Below are positions 1 to 8,245 of a DNA stretch of 40,035 nt, piece by piece. Position 1 is the first letter of the stretch; every line of letters begins with the position of its first letter. Under the pieces are notes generated by a model, which saw only the letters and a program-made list of their open reading frames with translations, ran no database searches and had not been told where the DNA came from. The DNA lies in the NCBI GenBank assembly GCA_964448085.1, contig CAYUUX010000006.1, positions 1 to 40,035 on the forward strand. The letters run 5' to 3'. Source of the stretch: CAIJMI01 sp964448085. GTDB taxonomy: Bacteria > Patescibacteriota > Microgenomatia > UBA10105 > UBA927. The position numbers were made by a program, and so were the translations under genes.

Positions 1-948
1 TTTTTTCTGGAACAATTTTTCGAATTCATCCCTTGCAATACTCGCCTCCTTTTCCCCGTGGAGTTCCGAGACGATTTTCTGTGCCAGTTCTTTTTTGAGC
101 ACCATGGGATTTTCTTTTGTTTCCAGACGTTTTTGTATCCGAGCTATTGCATCGGGCGACGTGTTGGTTGCAAGCAGAAAATACTGGAGTATGAGCTCGT
201 CTTTGAGGGACATAACTTTGCCGAACATATCTTTCGGCTCATCCGTAAGCCATATGGCATTCCCCCAGGTCTTGCTCATTTTCCTTCCGTCGGTGCCGGA
301 CAAAAATCCGTTGGCGATGATAAAGGACTCCTTGTTTCTTAAATCCTTTTGGAGGATCCGGCCTGCCTGCATATTAAATGTCTGGTCTGTGCCCCCAAGT
401 TGGATATCTGTATCCATGAAATAACTGTCATATCCCTGCATGACCGGGTATAAAAGCTCATGCAGACCGACTTTTTTTCCTTCTGTCAGGCGTTTTTTAA
501 TAAGCTCCCGACCGACGAATTCACCGGCGGAGAAATGCTGCGTTAGTTTTACTATGTCTTCAAACGATAGTTTCTTGAGCCATTCGCTATTGTGACGCAC
601 GGAAATTTTGGAGAAATCCAATACTTTGCTAGCCTGTTTTTTGTAGGTTTGGAAATTCGTTTCTATCTGTTGGGATGTGAGTACCGGCCGTTCACTGTCT
701 TTGTCGGATGTATCTCCAATGAGCGCCGTAAAATCACCGATGAGAAATGTGACATGATGCCCAAGCTCGGCGAACTTCTGCAACTTGCGAAGCGGCACCG
801 CATGTCCAATGTGAATGTTTACGGCCGTTGGATCAATACCAAGATAGATATTGAGTTTTTTTCCCGAACGCAAGAGTTTTTCCAACAACGGTTTGTTCGG
901 AATAACATTTTCCACGCCGCGTGTTACGAGATCCTGTATTGTATCCAT
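1..948 (-). CDS. tyrS: Tyrosyl-tRNA synthetase, C-terminal end cut by window edge
   Basis: Charges tRNA-Tyr with tyrosine in the cytoplasm. The frame is open for all 316 visible codons from the ATG at 948 to the window edge; bacterial TyrRS is about 400-430 residues, so roughly the last quarter (linker and S4-like RNA-binding domain) lies outside. The class I signature HIGH is seen in YLGIDPTAVNIHIGH, and the KMSK loop in GTDGRKMSKTWG. The substrate-pocket stretch MQGYDS...QLGGTDQ is also present. The start is fixed by a strong AAGGAGG Shine-Dalgarno sequence just upstream. It is the last visible gene of an operon headed by a tyrosine-type T-box leader, tRNA-Tyr, a methyltransferase-like gene and a PLP enzyme; the gap to the PLP gene is 17 nt. 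T-box control of tyrS by uncharged tRNA-Tyr is well known in Firmicutes and fits here. Confidence 0.95.
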   Translation of the reverse strand, partial: MDTIQDLVTRGVENVIPNKPLLEKLLRSGKKLNIYLGIDPTAVNIHIGHAVPLRKLQKFAELGHHVTFLIGDFTALIGDTSDKDSERPVLTSQQIETNFQTYKKQASKVLDFSKISVRHNSEWLKKLSFEDIVKLTQHFSAGEFVGRELIKKRLTEGKKVGLHELLYPVMQGYDSYFMDTDIQLGGTDQTFNMQAGRILQKDLRNKESFIIANGFLSGTDGRKMSKTWGNAIWLTDEPKDMFGKVMSLKDELILQYFLLATNTSPDAIARIQKRLETKENPMVLKKELAQKIVSELHGEKEASIARDEFEKLFQKK

Positions 949-965
949 AGTCCTCCTTTACTGTA

Positions 966-2102
966 TCATATTTTTTTACGTGTTGCTAAAGCCTGATGAA
1001 GATCAGCAATGATATCCATTGGATGTTCCAATCCGACAGACAAACGGAAAAATGATTCCGTTATTATGCTGCCCTTTTGCGTATCGGTATGACCCGACAG
1101 ATTCATCATGGTTGTTGGTTGTTGAATAACGGTTTCTGGTCCACCAAAACTGTGCGCGATGGTCACGAGTTTTAACCTTGATAAAAATACATGCGGTGGT
1201 ATACAGCTGCTATTAATGACAAAGGAAACGATTGATCCCGGGCTTTGCATCTGTTTTCTCTTGGTTGCATGCACATCCGGCCAGAAAACTTTTATTATGC
1301 GTTTTTGTGATTTCATCCATCGTACAATCTCTTGTGTTGCTTTATCCTGAGCCCGTATCCGCACATCTACTGTTTTTAGCCCACGCAACGTTAAAAAACA
1401 GTCAAACGGAGATAAAACAGCCCCAAGAGTTTGCTGGATAAACCTGATGGATTGAAACAGTTCATGATTGTTCGTTGCGACTAATCCTCCGATTGCATCC
1501 GAGTGTCCGTTTATGGCTTTTGTGAGGCTTTCGACAACTATATCGGCTCCCCTATCAAGAGGGCGTTGGCGCAAAGGAGTTGCGAGCGTGTTGTCTACCA
1601 CGAGCAACATGTTCTGTTCATGGGCAATCTTGGAGAGATGTTCTATATCTAACACCTCCAGCAAAGGGTTCGTCGGCGTTTCTATCCAAAGCATTTTTGT
1701 ATTTTTCTTTCGTGCGTGTTTTATGGTGTGATCTGTTGTCAGGTCAACAAACGTTGCTTGGATGCCGAATTTTGTAAATATCTCTGTAATGATGCGCCTT
1801 GTTCCCTCGTACATCACATCATGCGCCACGATATGGTCACCCTGTTTTAGGGTAGACAACACAGCGGTTATTGCTGCGCAACCAGATGAAAACACTGCGG
1901 CGTGGCGTGCTGCATGCAGTCGGCAAATACTTGTTTCAAGAAGTGTCCGTGTCGGATTGTTGATGCGTCCGTATTGGAATCCTTCTTCGCTTGAAGGTCT
2001 TTCCATAGCAAATATTGTTGAAAAACAAACGGGGGGAATGAGCGCTTTTGTTTGTTCATCCGGACTCCCTTCCATATGTATGAGATTGGTTGCGATGTTC
2101 AT
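966..2102 (-). CDS. Trans-sulfuration (Cys/Met metabolism) PLP-dependent enzyme
   Basis: Fold-type I PLP enzyme of the cystathionine gamma-synthase / gamma-lyase / methionine gamma-lyase family, 378 residues, the usual full length. Visible marks are YGRINNPTR near residue 45 (the phosphate-binding Y-x-R-x-x-NPT motif), SSGCAAITAVL, the ETPTNPLLEV strand, VVDNTLATP with the cofactor-binding Asp, and the Schiff-base lysine in ESLTKAINGHSDAIGG. The C-terminal part keeps the RLSVGLE substrate-binding segment. Which reaction it catalyses (synthase or lyase; Cys, Met or homocysteine) cannot be told from sequence alone. Its ATG overlaps the end of the upstream methyltransferase-like gene by 4 nt, so the two are translationally coupled. 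Its place in a tyrosine T-box operon is odd, because members of this family are normally tied to sulfur amino acids. Confidence 0.88.
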   Translation of the reverse strand: MNIATNLIHMEGSPDEQTKALIPPVCFSTIFAMERPSSEEGFQYGRINNPTRTLLETSICRLHAARHAAVFSSGCAAITAVLSTLKQGDHIVAHDVMYEGTRRIITEIFTKFGIQATFVDLTTDHTIKHARKKNTKMLWIETPTNPLLEVLDIEHLSKIAHEQNMLLVVDNTLATPLRQRPLDRGADIVVESLTKAINGHSDAIGGLVATNNHELFQSIRFIQQTLGAVLSPFDCFLTLRGLKTVDVRIRAQDKATQEIVRWMKSQKRIIKVFWPDVHATKRKQMQSPGSIVSFVINSSCIPPHVFLSRLKLVTIAHSFGGPETVIQQPTTMMNLSGHTDTQKGSIITESFFRLSVGLEHPMDIIADLHQALATRKKI

Positions 2103-3070
2103 ATATTTCCTTTCGTATTGCGCAATAAGACGATATGACGCAAACAGGATAATTTAGGTTCATGACTGTCAAATCCGCTTTTTGACCGAATCTCTTCTAC
2201 ACGAAAACCGTCAGCGATCCATGTACGGATATGGTCGCTTATTGGTCTAAACCATTCTCCATGTCCGATAAGATCAACCTGTTGCTGTACGTCGGTTTCT
2301 CCGCTTCCAAAAATCGCAAAACTATTATTTGGTTCAATTTCCAACAACATACCGCGAATCGCCTCCGGATTGGTCATACCACTTTTTTTCATGTCCTCTA
2401 TATCAAAAAGGTCTGTCTGCAATTGTTTTACCCCTTCTTCCCCAATGGTTTCAAGCAACGTAGAAAACGGTACAGCTATTCTTTTTTCCGACTGCATCAG
2501 GAGCTCGCTTGTTGTGATATTTGTTATGGATAGTCCATTCTTTCGCAATATCCGTACCGCTTCCCTATCCATTTCCCGATCAATTACAGGCGGACAACAG
2601 TTGCCAACATGATCACGGATGACAAGATCCATTGCGTTGGATGGTATTGATACGTGCCGTGCATCTTCGTGGAGTGTTATCACGTTGGGAAGTTTTAATG
2701 CATCAACTCTTTTGAGAATATCGGCATTGATATCTATAGCAACGAGTGTCGTTTGTTTGGCCTGCATATTTTTTGATGCAAAATCAAGAATGCTTTGGAT
2801 TCCATGTTCCGTTGCTATACCAAATACTGCAATGTGAAGCGGTTTTTCCCTGAACTCCTCTCGTAATTTTGTCATCATGACAACATCCTCTTCCCACCGT
2901 GCAAGATTGATTGCCACGGGTGGGGTTTCGTTATTGAGTTGTTCTATCACTCCATGGCGCAGCATCTGCAATTCAGTGTCTTCGTATTTATTTCGCTCAC
3001 GAAGTCCTTCCGCAGACCGTTCACCAATCAGCAGGTGTTGGTTTTGATTTTGTTGTAATGTTTCTTTCAT
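2099..3070 (-). CDS. Class I SAM-dependent methyltransferase-like protein of unknown substrate
   Basis: A 323-residue protein with a Rossmann-type core. A beta strand and glycine loop (LHIAVFGIATEHG) is followed by a second strand ending in acidic residues (TTLVAIDINADIL), then DARHVSIPSNAMDLVIRD, the usual order of motifs I, II and IV in class I methyltransferases. Motif I has only one clear glycine pair, so cofactor binding is plausible but not certain. The N-terminal ~70 residues are helical and charged. I do not recognise the substrate. There is a Shine-Dalgarno AGGAGA before the ATG. It is the first protein-coding gene after the T-box and tRNA-Tyr and overlaps the PLP enzyme gene by 4 nt, which suggests the two work together, perhaps on an amino-acid derivative. 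That link is inference. Confidence 0.6.
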   Translation of the reverse strand: MKETLQQNQNQHLLIGERSAEGLRERNKYEDTELQMLRHGVIEQLNNETPPVAINLARWEEDVVMMTKLREEFREKPLHIAVFGIATEHGIQSILDFASKNMQAKQTTLVAIDINADILKRVDALKLPNVITLHEDARHVSIPSNAMDLVIRDHVGNCCPPVIDREMDREAVRILRKNGLSITNITTSELLMQSEKRIAVPFSTLLETIGEEGVKQLQTDLFDIEDMKKSGMTNPEAIRGMLLEIEPNNSFAIFGSGETDVQQQVDLIGHGEWFRPISDHIRTWIADGFRVEEIRSKSGFDSHEPKLSCLRHIVLLRNTKGNI

Positions 3071-3100
3071 ATGTCTCCTTTTTTGACAATAATACGCTCC

Positions 3101-3130
3101 TCACGCCATGCCGTACTCGGCATACCGTGA
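3101..3130 (-). other. Strong hairpin directly after the tRNA-Tyr CCA end
   Basis: The 30 nt next to the encoded CCA form a stem-loop: 5' arm TCACGGTATGCCG, loop AGTA, 3' arm CGGCATGGCGTGA, with one mismatch and one wobble in 13 pairs. There is no U-run after it, so it is not an intrinsic terminator. It probably marks the junction where the tRNA is cut from the downstream mRNA, or protects the new mRNA 5' end. The ATG of the next gene is about 30 nt downstream. Confidence 0.6.
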
Positions 3131-3219
3131 TGGTGCTAAGGGAAGGATTCGAACCTTCGCAGTTCGTAACGAACGCTTGTTTTACAGACAAGTGCATTTG
3201 TCCACTCTGCCACCTTAGC
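3131..3219 (-). tRNA. tRNA-Tyr (anticodon GUA), CCA encoded
   Basis: Class II tRNA with a long variable arm, as expected for bacterial tRNA-Tyr. The acceptor arms GCTAAGG and CCTTAGC pair; the anticodon stem CTTGT/ACAAG closes the loop CTGTAAA with anticodon GTA; the T-arm contains GGTTCGAATCC. Discriminator A and CCA are encoded at 3134-3131. The gene begins 13 nt after the U-run of a T-box terminator, leaving no room for its own promoter, so its transcription appears to depend on read-through of that T-box. Confidence 0.96.
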
Positions 3220-3232
3220 TTTGGTTTTCCAC

Positions 3233-3284
3233 AAAAAAACCCGCCTCTATCCCCACAATTATTTTGATTAGGGACAAGGGCGAG
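3233..3284 (-). terminator. Intrinsic terminator of the T-box leader
   Basis: On the minus strand the arm CTCGCCCTTGTCCC pairs with GGGATAGAGGCGGG (about 13 of 14 positions including wobbles) and is followed by seven U. Its 5' arm contains CCTTGT, which can instead pair with ACAAGG beside the T-box sequence. That is the expected mutually exclusive antiterminator. Confidence 0.88.
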
Positions 3285-3569
3285 TTTTTAACCCACGGTA
3301 CCACCTTGTTTTTGCTTTAGTGTACAAAAAAACCGACACGAGGTCGGTATACCTAAAGCCTCTAGCTACTCCTTCAGTTGGTTTTCTGATGACATAGCAT
3401 TTTGCTGTTACGGGCTTACCCGGTCTCGCTTACTCACATGTTTCAGCTGACAGCTCAGGAGGGTATTTCGATGATATAAATTCGACAAGCTTTCATCAGC
3501 CGCTTGCTTTCTTTACTGTCACTTTATATCTTCTACTTCGTCTCCGTCGGCGCTTTTCCTATTAACTTG
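3233..3569 (-). promoter_or_regulatory. T-box riboswitch leader, tyrosine-specific (UAC specifier)
   Basis: Leader RNA that senses uncharged tRNA-Tyr and lets transcription continue. All parts can be read. The Stem I base pairs GATATAAA with TTTATATC. The distal loop (GGCTGATGAAA between CAAGC and GCTTG) matches the conserved G-N-U-G-N-R-A type loop. The specifier region GAAATACCCTCCTGAGC has UAC at 3465-3463. A small Stem III (ACCGACCTCGTGTCGGT) is followed by the T-box sequence AAGGTGGTACCGTGGG at about 3306-3292, whose UGGU/UGGN core pairs with the tRNA acceptor end, and then by the antiterminator/terminator pair. UAC matches the GUA anticodon of the tRNA encoded immediately downstream and the tyrS gene in the same operon. 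The specifier assignment rests on position and context. Confidence 0.92.
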
Positions 3570-3576
3570 TATTGGT

Positions 3577-3603
3577 ATGATAGCATACGTTGCCTTTTTG
3601 TCA
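3577..3603 (-). promoter_or_regulatory. Candidate promoter of the T-box operon
   Basis: TTGACA (3603-3598) and TATCAT (3582-3577) on the minus strand, 15 nt apart. The spacing is slightly short; shifting the -10 box by one base gives 16 nt. The predicted start near 3570 lies just before T-box Stem I. It overlaps the divergent penicillin-binding-protein promoter. Confidence 0.55.
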
Positions 3604-3619
3604 AAATTTGCCGTACAAT
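3590..3619 (+). promoter_or_regulatory. Candidate promoter giving a leaderless PBP mRNA
   Basis: TTGCCT (3590-3595), an 18-nt spacer and TACAAT (3614-3619), followed by exactly 6 nt before the ATG at 3626, so transcription would start at the A of the start codon. There is no Shine-Dalgarno sequence. An alternative extended -10 (TGGTATGAT, 3573-3581) lies further upstream. Confidence 0.5.
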
Positions 3620-3625
3620 AGCACT

Positions 3626-6232
3626 ATGCAACGAATCTTTTGGGAACGGCAATTGAAAAAACGTTTTGGGACACAAAGGGGAAGATTGAAGACAATTAGT
3701 TCTCTTGCAACAGGTGCTTTTTTTGCAATTCTCGCTGGGGTCGTTTTTGTTGCCATACTTTTTGCCTGGTACGCAAAAGACCTTCCCAGACCAGATAAGG
3801 TTTCCCGTGTTGAAGGGTTGTCCACGGTAATTTTGGATCGAAACGGAGAAACCGTGTATGACATTTATGAGAATGAAAACCGTATTCCGGTAAAGTTTGA
3901 GGATATTCCAAAAGCCCTGAAGGAAGCAACGATTGCTATCGAAGACAAGGATTTTTATAAACACAAGGGATTGTCAACAACCGGTCTTCTTCGGGCAATC
4001 TTCAATATTTTTGTGTTCCATAATCTGCAGGGAGGCTCCACGCTTACCCAGCAACTGGTGAAAAACGCATTGCTTTCCCAAGAGCAGACGCTGCCCCGAA
4101 AAATGAAGGAAGCAATCCTTGCGATTCAAATTGAGCGGAAATATACAAAGGATCAAATATTGCAGATGTATCTGAACGAAATACCGTATGGCGGAACAGC
4201 AGCCGGCGTTGAGGCGGCATCCGCCTATTATTTCGATAAACACGCAAAAGATCTGACGGTTACCGAGAGCGTGATTCTTGCGGGTTTACCCCAATCCCCT
4301 TCCATTTACTCTCCTTTTAACGGCAGTGAAACTGCGTACATTAACCGTACGCAGCAGGTGTTACGAAGAATGCGGGAAGACAACTATATTACGGCGCAGC
4401 AGGAAGCGGATTTGAAAAAAGAAATCGAAACCGTGAAGTTTGCATCGGGAAGTGCAGGATTAAATGCGCCACATTTTGTTGCATACGTGAAGGACCAATT
4501 GATAGAAAAATTTGGGCAGAAAACGGTCGATGCTGGCGGACTTCGTGTCACCACGACGTTGGATTTACCACTGCAGCAAAGTGCACAGAAAATCGTTAAG
4601 GAAGAAGTGGATAAGGTGAAAAATCTGAAAGTATCCAACGGTGCGGCAATTATCATAGCGCCACAGACAGGAGAAATATTGGCGATGGTCGGATCGAAAG
4701 ATTACGAGGGAACGGATGCTGCGGGTCTCAAATTCAACGTGGTTACCCAGGGGCTTCGGCAGCCTGGATCCACCATGAAGCCAATATCCTACGCCACGGC
4801 CTTTAAGAAGGGCTACACGGCCTCTACGCTGCTTCTGGACGTGGATACGAAGTACCCTTCCGGAGATCCCGGGAAGCCAGAATATAACCCAAAAAACTAC
4901 GACGGGAAATATCGCGGTCCCATGCAGCTTCGCTTTGCGCTCGGTAACTCCATCAACACCATTGCGGTAAAGGTGCTTGCATTAGTTGGTGTAAAAGAGG
5001 TGCTTCGTACAGCATATGATATGGGGGTTACGACGCTCGAACCGACGAATGAAAACGTATCGCGCTTTGGTTTATCCCTTACGTTGGGAGGCGGAGAAGT
5101 GAAGCTGATTGATATCACCAGTGCATTTGGTGTGTTTGCAACGGGAGGGCTGCGGCAAGAACCGGTGTCCATTCTCAAAGTTGAAGACAGTAACGGGAAA
5201 GCATTGTTTGAACATAAAACTGTTGCCGGGAAACGTGTGTTGCCTGCTGATGTATCCTATCTTGTTTCCCATATTCTTTCCGACAATACTGCCAGGAAAG
5301 ATACGTTTGGCGAGCGCTCCTATCTTGTCATTTCTGGGAAAACCGTTGCCGTCAAAACCGGAACAACGGATGACAAACGGGATAACTGGACGATCGGCTA
5401 TACCCCATCCATTGCTGTCGGTGTTTGGGTCGGGAACAATGACAACTCTCCGATGAATCAATCGCTTGCTTCCGGTATTACCGGTGCTGCACCTATTTGG
5501 AACAGAATCATGCGGGAGGCATTGAAGGACAAAAAGGAGGAAGCGTTTCTCCGGCCCGATACGATTATTGAAATGGATGTCGATTCCTATGCAGGAGGTA
5601 CGCCGGTTACCGATGCGAAACGCAAGGAAATTTTCATTAAGGGTACCGAGCCGACAGGAATGTCGCCCGTATATCAGAACATCAAAATTTCCAAACACGA
5701 TTCCAACAAATTGGCAAGCGCCGTGGAAATCCTTCGCGGTGAGTATGAGACGAAACAATTTGTCGTATTTAAGGAAAACGATCCGGTATCATCAGATGGA
5801 AAAAATCGGTGGCAGGAAGCGATTAACGCATGGATAAACGGACAGGGAGATGCAAAGTTCCATCCGCCGACAGAAACCTATTCCGGAGGCGATACATTCG
5901 CCATATCCATCAAGGAACCGTCCGATCAATCACAGGTCAATGATAATAACGTGAAGATTACTGTGAAGGCAACTTCAGCAAACGGAATTTCCAAAATTGA
6001 AATTTATGTTGATGGGGATAAGAAAAAAGAAGTGGGCAGTGATTCGTTTTCCGATACGATTCGTATCGATGATGGTTCGTACCGAACCATTAAGGCAAAA
6101 GCAACTGATACGAAGGGAAGCATAACGGAAAGCGAGATACGTATTGGTGTTAACCGTGCGTATGCGACGCCCACGCCTATTCCGACTCCAACGGAAATTC
6201 CCCCGACCGCTACGCCCAAACCGACTCCTTGA
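3626..6232 (+). CDS. Class A penicillin-binding protein (PBP1a type)
   Basis: Bifunctional peptidoglycan synthase, 868 residues. A cytoplasmic basic tail and one membrane segment (about 27-49) come first. The GT51 glycosyltransferase has catalytic Glu in IAIEDKDFYKHKG (about 104-115) and GGSTLTQQLVKN (about 136-147). The transpeptidase has the acyl-enzyme serine in PGSTMKP (Ser about 382), SxN in GNSINT (about 442) and VKTGTT (about 577). After residue ~750 comes an Ig-like beta domain and a Pro/Thr-rich tail (PTPIPTPTEIPPTATPKPTP) that may span or grip the wall. I chose the ATG at 3626 over an in-frame TTG at 3590 because conserved sequence starts after 3626 and a -10 box sits 6 nt upstream. 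It ends 2 nt from the convergent pheT. It supports a peptidoglycan wall in this organism. Confidence 0.94.
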   Translation: MQRIFWERQLKKRFGTQRGRLKTISSLATGAFFAILAGVVFVAILFAWYAKDLPRPDKVSRVEGLSTVILDRNGETVYDIYENENRIPVKFEDIPKALKEATIAIEDKDFYKHKGLSTTGLLRAIFNIFVFHNLQGGSTLTQQLVKNALLSQEQTLPRKMKEAILAIQIERKYTKDQILQMYLNEIPYGGTAAGVEAASAYYFDKHAKDLTVTESVILAGLPQSPSIYSPFNGSETAYINRTQQVLRRMREDNYITAQQEADLKKEIETVKFASGSAGLNAPHFVAYVKDQLIEKFGQKTVDAGGLRVTTTLDLPLQQSAQKIVKEEVDKVKNLKVSNGAAIIIAPQTGEILAMVGSKDYEGTDAAGLKFNVVTQGLRQPGSTMKPISYATAFKKGYTASTLLLDVDTKYPSGDPGKPEYNPKNYDGKYRGPMQLRFALGNSINTIAVKVLALVGVKEVLRTAYDMGVTTLEPTNENVSRFGLSLTLGGGEVKLIDITSAFGVFATGGLRQEPVSILKVEDSNGKALFEHKTVAGKRVLPADVSYLVSHILSDNTARKDTFGERSYLVISGKTVAVKTGTTDDKRDNWTIGYTPSIAVGVWVGNNDNSPMNQSLASGITGAAPIWNRIMREALKDKKEEAFLRPDTIIEMDVDSYAGGTPVTDAKRKEIFIKGTEPTGMSPVYQNIKISKHDSNKLASAVEILRGEYETKQFVVFKENDPVSSDGKNRWQEAINAWINGQGDAKFHPPTETYSGGDTFAISIKEPSDQSQVNDNNVKITVKATSANGISKIEIYVDGDKKKEVGSDSFSDTIRIDDGSYRTIKAKATDTKGSITESEIRIGVNRAYATPTPIPTPTEIPPTATPKPTP

Positions 6233-6234
6233 TA

Positions 6235-8244
6235 TTAGGCAGTTTTTAGAGTTGCGCGGTATATTTTTGCCATGCGCTTGATGATTGCGTTTCTCACTGG
6301 CGCAACATCGTCAGCTGTGAGATTTTTTTGCGAACTTTGATACGTGATGTGGAATGTGCGGACGTCATTGAAGCTGTCAAACAGCGACACATCCACCACA
6401 AGCGGATCAATTTTTTTAAGCGTTGCCATGATTTCTGCAATCGGCGTTTTTTTAGGAATCACAAATGCGATATCCTCATAACTTGGCGGATATTTTGGGA
6501 TGGGTATATACGTGCGTTGCAGATGCTGATTTTTGACCAGCTGACGGACGGAAAGTTCCAAAACAGTGATTGGTTTGGCTACGCCAATTGCCAAGAGATG
6601 TGATCGGTCAATTTCTCCGATCCTTCCGAATGTTGCGATTCTCATGGAAATGTTTTGGTCATACGGATACCCGGCAGGAATTGGATCATTGGGCATTTCA
6701 ATACCAAAGGAAGCAAAGATACTTTCTGCTATGCCTTTCAGTTTTAGGAATCGTTTTCCCGTTACTGCGATGATCAGTGTTGGTTCTTCATCAGGAAGAT
6801 CACCTGTTTTGTATCCGTAGGTCATGGAAAGCTCAAAGAGTTTCAAATCTGGTTCATATGCAGTATTCTGTTTGATTGCAGCTATCATACTCGGTAACAA
6901 GGAGGGGCGCATATAAACCCAGTCCTGGGAAAGCGGATTTGTGATGTGATAGCTTTTTGTTGTGTCGAAATGATATATGCGCATCGCATCTTCCGTGATC
7001 ATGGAATAGGTATACAGTTCTGTATATCCCCAATTTCGTAACGTTGTTTTTATCCGTGCTTCCGCGTCAAGCATCGGATCTTCAAACACAACAGGCGGTT
7101 CCGTTTCCGGCAATTTCCCGATGATTTTATGGTATCCGTAGAGGCGTGCGATTTCCTCAATGATATCCACGTCAATGCTAACGTCCCTCCGATAGCTGGG
7201 GACTAGGACGCGAATGTCATCGTTTTGTATCGATGTTTGGAATCCCAGTGTCGTCAGTAAATCAATAATTTTTTTCTCATCAAGATGCGTTCCGATGTAC
7301 GCGTCAACCTTTTCGCGCGAAACGAAAACTTCAAATGGACTAAACGGATGTGGATAGATGTCGATAACCTCACTTGCAACGGATGCACCCGTTAACTTTT
7401 GTATAAGTTTTACGCCTTTGACAAATACAGGCTCGACAAGTTCGGTGTCTGTCCCTTTTTCAAATAGCCCTGCGGCGGCAGTTCTGTGTGCAAGACTCAT
7501 GGACGTTTTTCGAATATGTGACGGATCGTATGTTTGGACAAAGAGAACGACTCGCTTCGTTTCGTTGGTTATTGCCGATGACTGTCCTCCCATGATTCCG
7601 CATAAATCCATCAATATGCCGTTGCCGTCTTCAATGACAATATCTTTTCCGGGAAGGGTATGCACTTTTCCGTCAAGCGTTGTGATAGTTTCCCCTTTTT
7701 GAGATTCTCGAAGATGCATGGTGTGTTTGCCGATGCAATCATAATCAAATGCGTGTGCGGGTTGTCCATAGGCAATCATAAGGTAATTGGTTATATCGAT
7801 AATGGTGTTTAACGGGCGGATACCCGCACGCTGGAGATCCTGTATCATCCATGTTGGGGATTTTGCTATACGGACACCGTCAAAGACAACAGTCATCCAT
7901 CGGGGATTCAATAACGCATCCGTTGTCACCTGGAGGGGGAGTTTTGTCGAGCATTTTATTCGTTTCGTTAGTTCGCCTTTTTGTTTGCTATACGGATCTT
8001 CTTGAAGCGTCGCAGTGATGTGAAATTGCGGTAAAATCGCTGTTGCCTCCCGCGCGATACCGACTACGGACATCGCATCTGGTCGGTTCCCCGTTACCTC
8101 AATGTCATAGACCGTTTCATGATCTGTCGTGTTGATCCGTTCAACGGACGGGCCGCACAGCGAGAGATACTCTTTAAGCTGTTTTGGTGTGGCATCAGTT
8201 TTTAGGTATTTGCGAAGCCACGTATCAGGTACAAGTATGTTCAT
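6235..8244 (-). CDS. pheT: Phenylalanyl-tRNA synthetase beta subunit, shortened
   Basis: Beta chain of the (alpha-beta)2 PheRS. Recognisable parts are the N-terminal MNILVPDTWLRKYL, the B3/B4 editing region (DIEVTGNRPDAMSVVGIARE, RPLNTIIDITNYLM, QPAHAFDYD, IMGGQSSAI), the B5 segment (VLVPSYRRDVSIDVDIIEEIARLYGY, residues ~340-370) and the C-terminal FDX-ACB anticodon-binding domain (YPPSYEDIAFVIP onward). At 669 residues it is about 120 shorter than E. coli PheT. The text passes from the first ~40 residues straight to the B3 segment, so the EMAP-like OB domain (B2) is absent. Only 1 nt separates it from pheS. Confidence 0.95.
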   Translation of the reverse strand: MNILVPDTWLRKYLKTDATPKQLKEYLSLCGPSVERINTTDHETVYDIEVTGNRPDAMSVVGIAREATAILPQFHITATLQEDPYSKQKGELTKRIKCSTKLPLQVTTDALLNPRWMTVVFDGVRIAKSPTWMIQDLQRAGIRPLNTIIDITNYLMIAYGQPAHAFDYDCIGKHTMHLRESQKGETITTLDGKVHTLPGKDIVIEDGNGILMDLCGIMGGQSSAITNETKRVVLFVQTYDPSHIRKTSMSLAHRTAAAGLFEKGTDTELVEPVFVKGVKLIQKLTGASVASEVIDIYPHPFSPFEVFVSREKVDAYIGTHLDEKKIIDLLTTLGFQTSIQNDDIRVLVPSYRRDVSIDVDIIEEIARLYGYHKIIGKLPETEPPVVFEDPMLDAEARIKTTLRNWGYTELYTYSMITEDAMRIYHFDTTKSYHITNPLSQDWVYMRPSLLPSMIAAIKQNTAYEPDLKLFELSMTYGYKTGDLPDEEPTLIIAVTGKRFLKLKGIAESIFASFGIEMPNDPIPAGYPYDQNISMRIATFGRIGEIDRSHLLAIGVAKPITVLELSVRQLVKNQHLQRTYIPIPKYPPSYEDIAFVIPKKTPIAEIMATLKKIDPLVVDVSLFDSFNDVRTFHITYQSSQKNLTADDVAPVRNAIIKRMAKIYRATLKTA

Positions 8245-8245
8245 A

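Noticed and set aside
3590..3625. TTG start for the penicillin-binding protein at 3590.
   Set aside because: The 12 extra residues are not protein-like, and this stretch carries the promoter; the ATG at 3626 is better supported.
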